From Deltaproteobacteria bacterium (GTDB taxonomy: Bacteria; Desulfobacterota; Desulfobacteria; Desulfobacterales; SG8-13): 6,080 bases of DNA. The stretch lies in the NCBI GenBank assembly GCA_030670715.1, contig DAOVBC010000155.1, forward strand, positions 1 to 6,080, in the 5' to 3' direction. The first letter of the stretch is position 1; every line of letters begins with the position of its first letter. Shown one piece after another: positions 1 to 5,272 of this stretch. The translations under genes were made by a program, and so were the position numbers. Under the pieces are notes generated by a model, which made no database searches, had not been told where the DNA came from, and worked only from the letters and a program-made list of their open reading frames with translations.

Positions 1-849
1 CGCTGGCAGGGACCTCTGGTGGCACTGAACTGTGCGGCCCTTTCACCCACCCTGATTGAAGCGGAATTATTCGGCTATGAAAAGGGCGCGTTCACTGGTG
101 CCCACCAGCGGCGCTCCGGACGGTTCGAAGCCGCTGATAGCGGGACGCTGTTTCTGGATGAAATCGGCAACATTCCCATGGAAGCGCAGGAAAAGATTCT
201 GCGCGTGGTGGAATACGGCACCTTTGAACGAGTCGGCAGCTCGACGAGCATTGAAGTGGATGTAAGGATTATCGGCGCCACCAATGCCGACCTGGTGGAT
301 CTGGCCGGGCAGAATCTGGTCAAGCGGGATTTGCTCGACCGGCTTTCCTTTGAAGTGTTGTTTTTACCACCCTTGCGGGAACGCAAAGGAGATATCCTGC
401 TGCTGGCCGGCCATTTTGCCGCCCGCATGGCGTTCGATCTGGGTTTGGATGATATTCCCCGTTTCAGTCCTGCAGCGAAGGCGGCCCTGGAAAGCTACCC
501 CTGGCCAGGAAATGTGCGAGAGCTGAAAAATGTCGTGGAGCGGGCCGTTCACCGATCGGATTCAGCCATCATTTCCGATATCCTTTTTGATCCGTTTCGC
601 TCGCCGTTTGCCGGAAAGCCGACGGTATCCCGGGAGGCTGCCGCCCCGGAAAAACCGGCCGCAAATGCCGCCGCAGCAGGCCTGATGGACAGGCCTTTTA
701 GAGAGGCGTTGTGGGAGTTTAAATTAAGATGGCTCAAAAAAGCCCTGGGTGAGGCGCAATACAACCAGAGGAAAGCGGCGGCGCGGATGGGCCTGACCTA
801 TCACCAGTTTCGGGGACTGTATCGACAGTATAAGCAGTATCTTACATAA
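1..849 (+). CDS. pspF: PspF-like sigma-54-dependent transcriptional activator (5' end outside window)
   Basis: The reading frame is open from base 1 and ends at TAA 847-849. The GTG at base 19 is internal, because the residues before it (RWQGPL) continue the family alignment. Compared from memory with E. coli PspF (325 aa), about 54 N-terminal residues, including Walker A, are missing. Numbering from the first codon here, visible parts of the AAA+ domain are the switch Asn10 (LNCAAL), the GAFTGA loop that contacts sigma-54 (29-34), Walker B FLDE (51-54), sensor I ATN (93-95) and sensor II WPGNVRE (168-174). An Ala/Pro-rich linker follows, then a Fis-type helix-turn-helix (about 253-282) that binds enhancer DNA. 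The short spacer and the GLTYHQFR recognition helix favour PspF (phage-shock/envelope-stress control) over NtrC-type regulators. At the first putative arginine-finger position the residue is Lys108; the second, Arg114, is kept. Whether a sensory domain or pspA lies upstream cannot be seen. Confidence 0.88.
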   Translation, partial: RWQGPLVALNCAALSPTLIEAELFGYEKGAFTGAHQRRSGRFEAADSGTLFLDEIGNIPMEAQEKILRVVEYGTFERVGSSTSIEVDVRIIGATNADLVDLAGQNLVKRDLLDRLSFEVLFLPPLRERKGDILLLAGHFAARMAFDLGLDDIPRFSPAAKAALESYPWPGNVRELKNVVERAVHRSDSAIISDILFDPFRSPFAGKPTVSREAAAPEKPAANAAAAGLMDRPFREALWEFKLRWLKKALGEAQYNQRKAAARMGLTYHQFRGLYRQYKQYLT

Positions 850-867
850 CCCGAATCTTTCCGGAGG

Positions 868-1806
868 TTAAAGGATCTCGTTGAAGAACTCTTCGCGGGA
901 CTTCATGTCGTTCACATTGTAGATCTTGCCCGGGTAGTCTTTGGGCAGTATTTTGCGCAGCATGCCGGTCAGGACTCTACCGGGGCCGACCTCGACAAAT
1001 ATTTCTACTTCTTCTTCGACCAGCCGGCGCATGGACTCAAACCACTTCACCGGGCTGCAGAGCTGGTCGGCCATGATGGATCGGATTTTTGCCGGATCGT
1101 TTTCGGTGTCGGCCGTTACATTATAAATGACGCTGCTTTCCGGTTCCATAAAATCGATGGTGTCAAGATAAGCTCTGAATTCTTCTTGCGCCCCCTTGAT
1201 CAGTTCGCTGTGCCAGGCCCCGCTGACTTTCAGCGGTATCGACTTGCCTCTTTTTTCGGAAGCCAATTTGGAGACCGCCTTAACCGCACCGGGCTCGCCG
1301 GTGATAACGGTTTGCTGCTCGGTGTTGTGATTGGCGACGGACACGATACCGGCCTCTTTACCCTGCTCGACTAGCTCTTCGACGATATCAATGCTCATTC
1401 CAAGAATGGCGGACATTGCGCCGACTTTTTTACCGGCTTCCCGGTGCATGAGCTTGCCGCGCTTGTACACCAAACGAAAAGTGTCCTCGTTGGAAACCAC
1501 ACCGGCGGCATGCAGGGCGCCGTATTCGCCAAGGCTGTGACCGGCCGATACCGCCGGTTTCAGCCCCTCTTTTTGAATGACCGCCAGACAGGCCAGGTTG
1601 ACCGCCGTGACAGCGGGCTGAAGATTGACCGTTTGGGTCAAATTTTCCATGGGGCCTTTAAAACACAGCATGGAAAGGTTTATTCTGGAAATCTCCTCGG
1701 CCATGTCGAACAGTTCGCGCACAACGTCATATTCTTTGTATAAATCCTCTCCCATGCCCACCGATTGTGACCCTTGGCCGGGGAATAAAAATGCTGTTTT
1801 TTTCAA
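868..1806 (-). CDS. fabD: Malonyl-CoA:acyl carrier protein transacylase FabD
   Basis: This enzyme moves the malonyl group from CoA to acyl carrier protein, supplying the extender unit of type II fatty acid synthesis in the cytosol. The protein is 312 aa, close to E. coli FabD (309 aa). Visible features are the N-terminal FPGQGSQ with oxyanion Gln11, the nucleophile elbow GHSLG with catalytic Ser91, Arg116 (YKRGKLM) that pairs with the malonyl carboxylate, catalytic His199 (AWHS), Gln248, and the C-terminal VEVGPGRVLTGM segment. The start is TTG at 1806-1804; it gives the conserved MKKTAFLFPGQGSQ terminus and has a strong GGAGGT ribosome site 6 bases upstream, and no in-frame ATG lies closer. 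It is the last gene of the leftward block, 64 bp after hemA. Fatty acid genes such as fabH, fabG or acpP do not accompany it here. It ends 18 bp from the convergent pspF-like gene. Confidence 0.96.
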   Translation of the reverse strand: MKKTAFLFPGQGSQSVGMGEDLYKEYDVVRELFDMAEEISRINLSMLCFKGPMENLTQTVNLQPAVTAVNLACLAVIQKEGLKPAVSAGHSLGEYGALHAAGVVSNEDTFRLVYKRGKLMHREAGKKVGAMSAILGMSIDIVEELVEQGKEAGIVSVANHNTEQQTVITGEPGAVKAVSKLASEKRGKSIPLKVSGAWHSELIKGAQEEFRAYLDTIDFMEPESSVIYNVTADTENDPAKIRSIMADQLCSPVKWFESMRRLVEEEVEIFVEVGPGRVLTGMLRKILPKDYPGKIYNVNDMKSREEFFNEIL

Positions 1807-1812
1807 ATGTTG

Positions 1813-1818
1813 ACCTCC
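1813..1818 (-). promoter_or_regulatory. Ribosome binding site deciding the fabD TTG start
   Basis: Read on the minus strand, bases 1818-1813 spell GGAGGT, a near-perfect Shine-Dalgarno core. Six bases (CAACAT) separate it from the TTG start codon. An ATG at 1828-1826 lies upstream of the site and out of frame, so it cannot be the start. Confidence 0.85.
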
Positions 1819-1842
1819 AATTGTGCATTTATAAATTAACCA

Positions 1843-1872
1843 AATATAAAATTAGTACAGTAATTTTATATT
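1843..1872 (-). repeat. Perfect AT-only hairpin between hemA and fabD
   Basis: Twelve bases AATATAAAATTA (1843-1854) are repeated inverted without mismatch at 1861-1872 around a 6-base loop (GTACAG). Every base of the stem is A or T, and the arm at 1861-1872 runs into the hemA stop codon (TAA at 1873-1871). The stem is therefore weak as RNA and is not followed by a clean U tract on the minus strand. A partial terminator or attenuator, an mRNA 3'-end stabiliser, or a protein-binding palindrome are all possible; nothing in the sequence decides between them. Confidence 0.5.
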
Positions 1873-3142
1873 ATTCGTCCAGCTTAAACAGCTTGCGGGT
1901 GATATCCAGGTAAACTGACTTGCCGCCCTGGCAGCCGTTGCTTTTGAGGGTATCTGTGGGGTCGTGCAGGATTTTGTTGATGAGCGCCCGGGTCATTCGG
2001 CGCACGGACCGGGAATCGGCTTGCGACAGCGAACCGGACTGCAGTGTTTTTTTTAGCTCAGAGTCGGCGATGGCCTCCAGTTTTTGTCGCAGGGCCTTGA
2101 TGGTCGGTACCACATCCAGGCTGTCGTACCACTGCCGGAAACGGACCACGGCCTCGTCAACGATCCTTTCCCCTTTCAGCGCTTCCCGGTTGCGATCCTC
2201 TATATTCTCTTCAATAACCCCTTTTAGATCGTCGATATCATACACATAGGTGTTGGTGAGACGGTTGATTTCCGGATCGATGTCCCGGGGGACGGCAATA
2301 TCGATAAAAAAGAGCGGCCGATTGCGGCGTTTGCGCATCATACCTTTCAAATGCTGGCGTTTGAGAATAAAATCCGGCGAACCGGTGGAACTGATGATAA
2401 TATCCACATTCTCCAGACAGGAGATCATTTCTTCGAACTTGATGGCGCTGCCGTTAAACCGGTCGGCCAGTTCCACGGCGCGCTCAAAGGTCCGGTTGGC
2501 CACCAGGATGTCAGCGACCCGGTGACGGATCAAATGCTCCACAGCCAGTTCGGCCATCTCTCCGGCACCGATCAGCAGGACCTGTTTGCCCTCCAGGCGG
2601 CCGAATATTTTGCGTCCAAGTTCGATGGCAGCGTAACTGATTGAAACAGCATGATCGCCGATGCCGGTTTCAGTTCGAATGCGCTTGGCGATGAAAAAGG
2701 TTTTGTGCAGCAACCGGTTGAGGATGACACCGGATGTCTTTTTCTGGGTAGCGGTATGATAGGCCGCCTTGATCTGGCCCAGAATCTGGGGCTCGCCCAC
2801 GACCATCGAATCCAGGCTGGCCGCCACCCGGAAGATATGCCGGACAGCCTCGTCCCCCACATGGATATACAGGGCATCCTCGAATTGGGCCACGGGGACC
2901 TTGTTGAAATCTGAGATGAAACGCTTGGCGGTTTCAACAGCTTCCTCGGTTCTATCTGTTACCAGCAGGACTTCAACCCTGTTGCAGGTTGAAAACAGCA
3001 ACACTTCTTTTATGGTCGGCTCATTTTTCAGGGTTTCGAGGGCAACCGTCGTTTCATCTTCGGAAAAGGCGATACATTCCCTGATTTCTATTGGAGCGGT
3101 TTTATGATTTATTCCGAGCAGTATGATTTCGGACATGGTCAT
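1871..3142 (-). CDS. hemA: Glutamyl-tRNA reductase HemA
   Basis: HemA catalyses the NADPH-dependent reduction of glutamyl-tRNA(Glu) to glutamate-1-semialdehyde, the first committed step of the C5 route to 5-aminolevulinate, and so of siroheme, heme and corrinoids. It is a cytosolic homodimer. The protein is 423 aa, the usual family length. The N-terminal catalytic domain opens with LLGINHKTAP and carries the nucleophile Cys53 in STCNR, then the family signature GEPQILGQ (116-123). A Rossmann NADPH domain follows, with GAGEMAE (192-198) and VANRT (214-218), and then the helical dimerisation tail ending near LHDPTDTLK. Two starts six bases apart are possible (ATG 3142 and ATG 3136); neither has a clear Shine-Dalgarno sequence, so the N-terminus is uncertain by two residues. 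The gene follows ccsA after a 147-bp AT-rich gap and precedes fabD. Confidence 0.97.
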   Translation of the reverse strand: MTMSEIILLGINHKTAPIEIRECIAFSEDETTVALETLKNEPTIKEVLLFSTCNRVEVLLVTDRTEEAVETAKRFISDFNKVPVAQFEDALYIHVGDEAVRHIFRVAASLDSMVVGEPQILGQIKAAYHTATQKKTSGVILNRLLHKTFFIAKRIRTETGIGDHAVSISYAAIELGRKIFGRLEGKQVLLIGAGEMAELAVEHLIRHRVADILVANRTFERAVELADRFNGSAIKFEEMISCLENVDIIISSTGSPDFILKRQHLKGMMRKRRNRPLFFIDIAVPRDIDPEINRLTNTYVYDIDDLKGVIEENIEDRNREALKGERIVDEAVVRFRQWYDSLDVVPTIKALRQKLEAIADSELKKTLQSGSLSQADSRSVRRMTRALINKILHDPTDTLKSNGCQGGKSVYLDITRKLFKLDE

Positions 3143-3289
3143 CGCGCCAAAGCCATCCTCTGGCTGTTGCCAAAGACGCTTTGTGGGCCCTTATTTGTTA
3201 TTACCCTAAATGATCGTGAACAAAACGGAGAACAAACATTAAAAAACTGAAACAATTCGCACGAAACTATATTAAGTACTAAATTCAAA
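3143..3289. other. AT-rich spacer between ccsA and hemA
   Basis: This 147-bp gap is markedly more AT-rich than the flanking genes. It is long for neighbours on the same strand, so hemA may have its own leader or promoter here. I found no convincing -35/-10 pair, no terminator with a U tract and no riboswitch I recognise. A 66-codon open frame crosses it and ends in an ATGA overlap with the hemA start, but it also runs into ccsA and has no protein-like composition. Confidence 0.4.
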
Positions 3290-4111
3290 TTAAAAAGTCG
3301 TAAACACCCCGTGGTGTCCTTTAAAAAACAAATTAACACCTAAAAATGTAAATAAAAGAATCGCAAAACCGATAATTGCCATAATGGCGGCCCTGCGTCC
3401 GCGCCAGCCCACGGTGAGGCGTTCATGCAGCAGGGCCGCATAAAACAACCAGGTGACACCCGACCAGACTTCCTTGGGATCCCAGCTCCAGAACCTGCCC
3501 CACACCGTTTTGGCATACACAAAGCCGGTGATCAAACCGAACGTTAATAGCGTAAACCCGATGATGATACAGGTGTAGCCGGTGGCATCAAGCATGTCCA
3601 GAGAAGGAAGCCTTTTAAAGAAAAAACCCGGGTTCCTGGTTTTAATACCGTGTTCCTGGAGCAGGTAGAGAACCCCGATACCACAGGCCAGGGCAAAAGC
3701 AGCGTTGCCGATAAAAACGGCAATTACGTGGGAAACCAGCCAGAAGCTCTTAAAAACACTCTGGACCTGGGTCGGTGAGTTCGGCACCTGCGAAACAGCC
3801 ACCATGATCAGTGCAATCAGCGGAGCGGCAAAAATACCCAGTACTTTCAGTTTGAATCTGGACTGAAAGACAAGAAAAAAACAGGCGACCGCCCAACCGG
3901 CGATAGTGAGGGTTTCTTGCAGTTTGCGGGCGGGGAACTGTCCGGAAGCAATAAAGTTGGATACAATCGACAGGGTGTGGCAGACAAATCCGGCCAGGAT
4001 CAGATAAAAACCTGAACGATAAAGATAGTTTTTCTGAATGAACAGGTAGGCAAAATAACCGGCCGCACTCAACATGTAGAACAGGACAGTGACAATTATC
4101 AGTAGCTCCAT
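3290..4111 (-). CDS. ccsA: CcsA/HemX-type cytochrome c assembly membrane protein
   Basis: This is an integral membrane protein of the cytochrome c assembly (CcmC/CcsA/ResC/HemX) superfamily. In system II maturation CcsA, with CcsB/ResB, exports heme and attaches it to apocytochrome c outside the cytoplasmic membrane. The 273-aa product has about eight hydrophobic segments (roughly residues 4-24, 33-53, 68-82, 89-107, 127-150, 180-200, 215-230 and 240-262). The tryptophan-rich heme-handling signature WGRFWSWDPKEVW lies at 204-216. Candidate axial histidines are His45, His128 and His266/267. The start at 4111 is chosen because GGAGA lies 7 bases upstream. A GTG extension to 4171 would add 20 polar residues partly encoded by the mobile element and is rejected. 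Position beside hemA matches both CcsA and Bacillus-type HemX, which influences HemA levels. The intact tryptophan signature favours CcsA, but the assignment between them is inference. Confidence 0.88.
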   Translation of the reverse strand: MELLIIVTVLFYMLSAAGYFAYLFIQKNYLYRSGFYLILAGFVCHTLSIVSNFIASGQFPARKLQETLTIAGWAVACFFLVFQSRFKLKVLGIFAAPLIALIMVAVSQVPNSPTQVQSVFKSFWLVSHVIAVFIGNAAFALACGIGVLYLLQEHGIKTRNPGFFFKRLPSLDMLDATGYTCIIIGFTLLTFGLITGFVYAKTVWGRFWSWDPKEVWSGVTWLFYAALLHERLTVGWRGRRAAIMAIIGFAILLFTFLGVNLFFKGHHGVFTTF

Positions 4112-4118
4112 CAACAAA

Positions 4119-4123
4119 TCTCC
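4119..4123 (-). promoter_or_regulatory. Ribosome binding site deciding the ccsA start
   Basis: On the minus strand bases 4123-4119 read GGAGA, with a 7-base spacer (TTTGTTG) to ATG 4111-4109. This places the start at the beginning of the first hydrophobic segment (MELLIIVTVLFYML) rather than at the upstream GTG. Confidence 0.75.
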
Positions 4124-4151
4124 GAAATTTTTATAAAATCCCCTTTTATCA

Positions 4152-4159
4152 GATGAGGC
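4152..4159. repeat. Target-site duplication, left copy
   Basis: GATGAGGC here is repeated exactly and in the same orientation at 4374-4381, directly abutting the two ends of the inverted-repeat element. One copy would restore a continuous pre-insertion sequence (...TTATCA-GATGAGGC-TTCAAG...). Confidence 0.75.
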
Positions 4160-4373
4160 GTACGTGTTCACGGGGTGCGTCTCCCCGATTCACTCCGGTG
4201 GCTGCGTGTCCGGTTATTTCAATGACTTAGCAGCGGGGGCATTCCTGCCCCCTCCGCGTTCTCCCCCAAAAAACGTGCGGGAGCCGCGGTCTCCCCCACA
4301 GCTAAGTCATTGAAATGACGAGGCCACTGCGCCAATCTCGCTGCTCGGGGAAATGTACCCCGTAAACACGTAC
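4160..4373. mobile_element. MITE-like non-autonomous element, 214 bp
   Basis: The element has terminal inverted repeats at 4160-4188 and 4345-4373. They begin GTACGTGTT and end AACACGTAC, and match at 25 of 29 positions; all four differences are transitions. It is flanked by the 8-bp duplication GATGAGGC. Inside are a perfect 16-bp inverted repeat (4216-4231 with 4301-4316), a GTGGC/GCCAC pair (4198-4202 with 4323-4327), and a GC-rich 69-base centre with two short hairpins. No open frame of meaningful length lies inside, so it cannot encode its own transposase and would need one in trans. It occupies most of the 310-bp gap between sirC and ccsA and would be transcribed with them. An 8-bp duplication occurs in several insertion-sequence families, and I cannot name the parent from the ends alone. 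The remaining gap sequence (4382-4421) shows nothing recognisable. Confidence 0.75.
4216..4316. repeat. Internal perfect 16-bp inverted repeat with GC-rich centre
   Basis: ATTTCAATGACTTAGC (4216-4231) is matched by its exact reverse complement at 4301-4316. The enclosed 69 bases contain a GGGGGC/GCCCCC hairpin (4235-4240 with 4247-4252, loop ATTCCT) and a GGGAG/CTCCC hairpin (4280-4284 with 4291-4295). With the terminal repeats, the whole element could fold as one long branched rod in DNA or RNA. Confidence 0.8.
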
Positions 4374-4381
4374 GATGAGGC
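4374..4381. repeat. Target-site duplication, right copy
   Basis: Exact direct copy of the GATGAGGC at 4152-4159, immediately beyond the AACACGTAC end of the inverted-repeat element and 40 bp past the sirC stop codon. Confidence 0.75.
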
Positions 4382-4421
4382 TTCAAGTCACCAGGCCCAA
4401 CGCCGAAAGCTTAAGGACTCG

Positions 4422-5081
4422 TTAAGATTGCATTAACTCATCGTAACGATATCCTTCGCCAAGAACATTGTAGAGCAAGGTATTGATATCCTCTTTGCGG
4501 TCGTTGCGGATCAGATCCAGCAGGCCGTTGTTGATCAACTGTTCGAAGAGCGGCTTATGGGCTTCGGGTTCGTGCCGGCGGCGCAGTAGTTTTTTGCGGA
4601 TGGCCCCCATCAGTCGAAAAAAAACAGCATACTCCTCTCCATATTGCATCTCAAGCTCTTTGCGCAACTTTTTAGCCATTGCCGGGCTTTTTCCGGAGGT
4701 GGAGATACTGATCGTTAAATCACCTCTGTGGACGATTGACGGCAGTATGAAGTTACAGATCTCCGGCCGGTCGGCAATGTTGCACAACAAATTCAATTTT
4801 TCAGCATCCCGGCTGATTTGCCGGTTCAGATTCTCATCATCGGTTGCACCGACCACCAGAAACATTCCCTTTAAATCGCCTGCGCGGTAAGCACGCTGTT
4901 TCAACTCTACCCGTTCGTGACGGGCAAGCTCTTCGAGCCGTTCGGAAATATCGGGGCTGACCACCGTTACCCGTGCACCGCAGTCCAGAAGTGTCTTCAC
5001 TTTGCGTGTGCCAACCGATCCGCCGCCCACCACGAGGCAGCATCGATCGCGTATGTCAAGACAGATGGGGTAATAGCGCAT
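4422..5081 (-). CDS. Precorrin-2 dehydrogenase / possible sirohydrochlorin ferrochelatase (SirC/Met8/CysG-N type)
   Basis: This enzyme performs the NAD-dependent oxidation of precorrin-2 to sirohydrochlorin; Met8-like members also insert ferrous iron to give siroheme, the cofactor of dissimilatory and assimilatory sulfite reductases. The 219-aa protein corresponds to the N-terminal half of CysG without the SUMT methyltransferase domain. The NAD site GGGSVGTRK (19-27) sits in an N-terminal Rossmann fold. VVGATDDENLN (76-86) follows. NIADRP holds Asp104, which aligns with the catalytic Asp104 of Salmonella CysG. IMPSI-like ILPSI (112-116) and STSGKSPAMAKKLR complete the core, followed by a helical tail. 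By alignment from memory, CysG Ser128 is Thr128 here. The start ATG 5081 has no clear Shine-Dalgarno site. It lies upstream of ccsA and hemA, consistent with a siroheme-linked tetrapyrrole operon. Whether it chelates iron, as Met8 does, cannot be read from sequence, so the name sirC is left open. Confidence 0.9.
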   Translation of the reverse strand: MRYYPICLDIRDRCCLVVGGGSVGTRKVKTLLDCGARVTVVSPDISERLEELARHERVELKQRAYRAGDLKGMFLVVGATDDENLNRQISRDAEKLNLLCNIADRPEICNFILPSIVHRGDLTISISTSGKSPAMAKKLRKELEMQYGEEYAVFFRLMGAIRKKLLRRRHEPEAHKPLFEQLINNGLLDLIRNDRKEDINTLLYNVLGEGYRYDELMQS

Positions 5082-5103
5082 TACTGTTTAATTCGTTTAA
5101 TTG

Positions 5104-5109
5104 ATTATA
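5104..5109 (-). promoter_or_regulatory. Candidate -10 element upstream of the precorrin-2 dehydrogenase gene
   Basis: The minus strand reads TATAAT at 5109-5104, 22 bases before the ATG at 5081, leaving a short leader of about 16 bases if used. No good -35 hexamer stands 16-18 bases upstream; that region is filled by the heptanucleotide repeat (TCCAGC or similar). An activator-dependent or weak promoter is possible, or the match is chance in AT-rich sequence. Confidence 0.3.
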
Positions 5110-5117
5110 GCGAAGTG

Positions 5118-5216
5118 ATAATCGATGCTGGATGCTCGATACTGGATCAGCGAAGAAAGCCGATTTCTATTAGGCCTAAATCCTTGATCCGGTATCCAGA
5201 ATCCAGAATCCAGAAT
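5118..5216. repeat. Facing heptanucleotide repeat arrays forming an imperfect inverted repeat
   Basis: The left array consists of degenerate 7-base units: ATAATCG, ATGCTGG, ATGCTCG, ATACTGG (5118-5145). The right array holds three exact ATCCAGA units (5194-5214) preceded by a diverged stretch. The right array is close to the reverse complement of the left: 5125-5153 pairs with 5181-5209 at 23 of 29 positions. The 27-base spacer contains the perfect palindrome TTAGGCCTAA (5170-5179). It occupies about half of the 191-bp gap between the hydrolase and the precorrin-2 dehydrogenase gene. Its role is unknown. Confidence 0.65.
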
Positions 5217-5272
5217 TTTTCCGCCTGGAATTCCGACGTTGTTTTTGCTGTTGAGCTTGAAGTTACCACAGA

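Noticed and set aside
18..33. A sigma-54-like TGGCAC...TGC motif.
   Set aside because: The GG and GC elements are 11 rather than 10 bases apart and it lies inside the conserved coding sequence of the activator.
850..867. Possible bidirectional terminator between the convergent pspF-like gene and fabD.
   Set aside because: Only a short bulged AACC/GGTT stem can be drawn and there is no T tract on either strand.
1444..1743. A 99-codon plus-strand open frame antisense to fabD.
   Set aside because: It is wholly within fabD, which is a convincing full-length gene; the antisense frame is a by-product of codon use.
3139..3339. A 66-codon minus-strand open frame between ccsA and hemA, ending in an ATGA overlap with the hemA start.
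   Set aside because: It overlaps the ccsA 3' end in another frame, runs through AT-rich spacer, has no Shine-Dalgarno site and no recognisable protein character.
4112..4171. A longer ccsA reading frame starting at GTG 4171.
   Set aside because: The added residues are partly encoded by the terminal repeat of the inserted element, are polar, and the ATG at 4111 has a well-spaced GGAGA.
4483..4890. A 135-codon plus-strand open frame antisense to the precorrin-2 dehydrogenase gene.
   Set aside because: It is Ser/Arg-rich, typical of an antisense shadow, and the minus-strand gene accounts for the region.
5194..5214. The three ATCCAGA copies as a CRISPR-like array.
   Set aside because: Units are 7 bp and directly adjacent with no spacers, so this is a simple tandem repeat.
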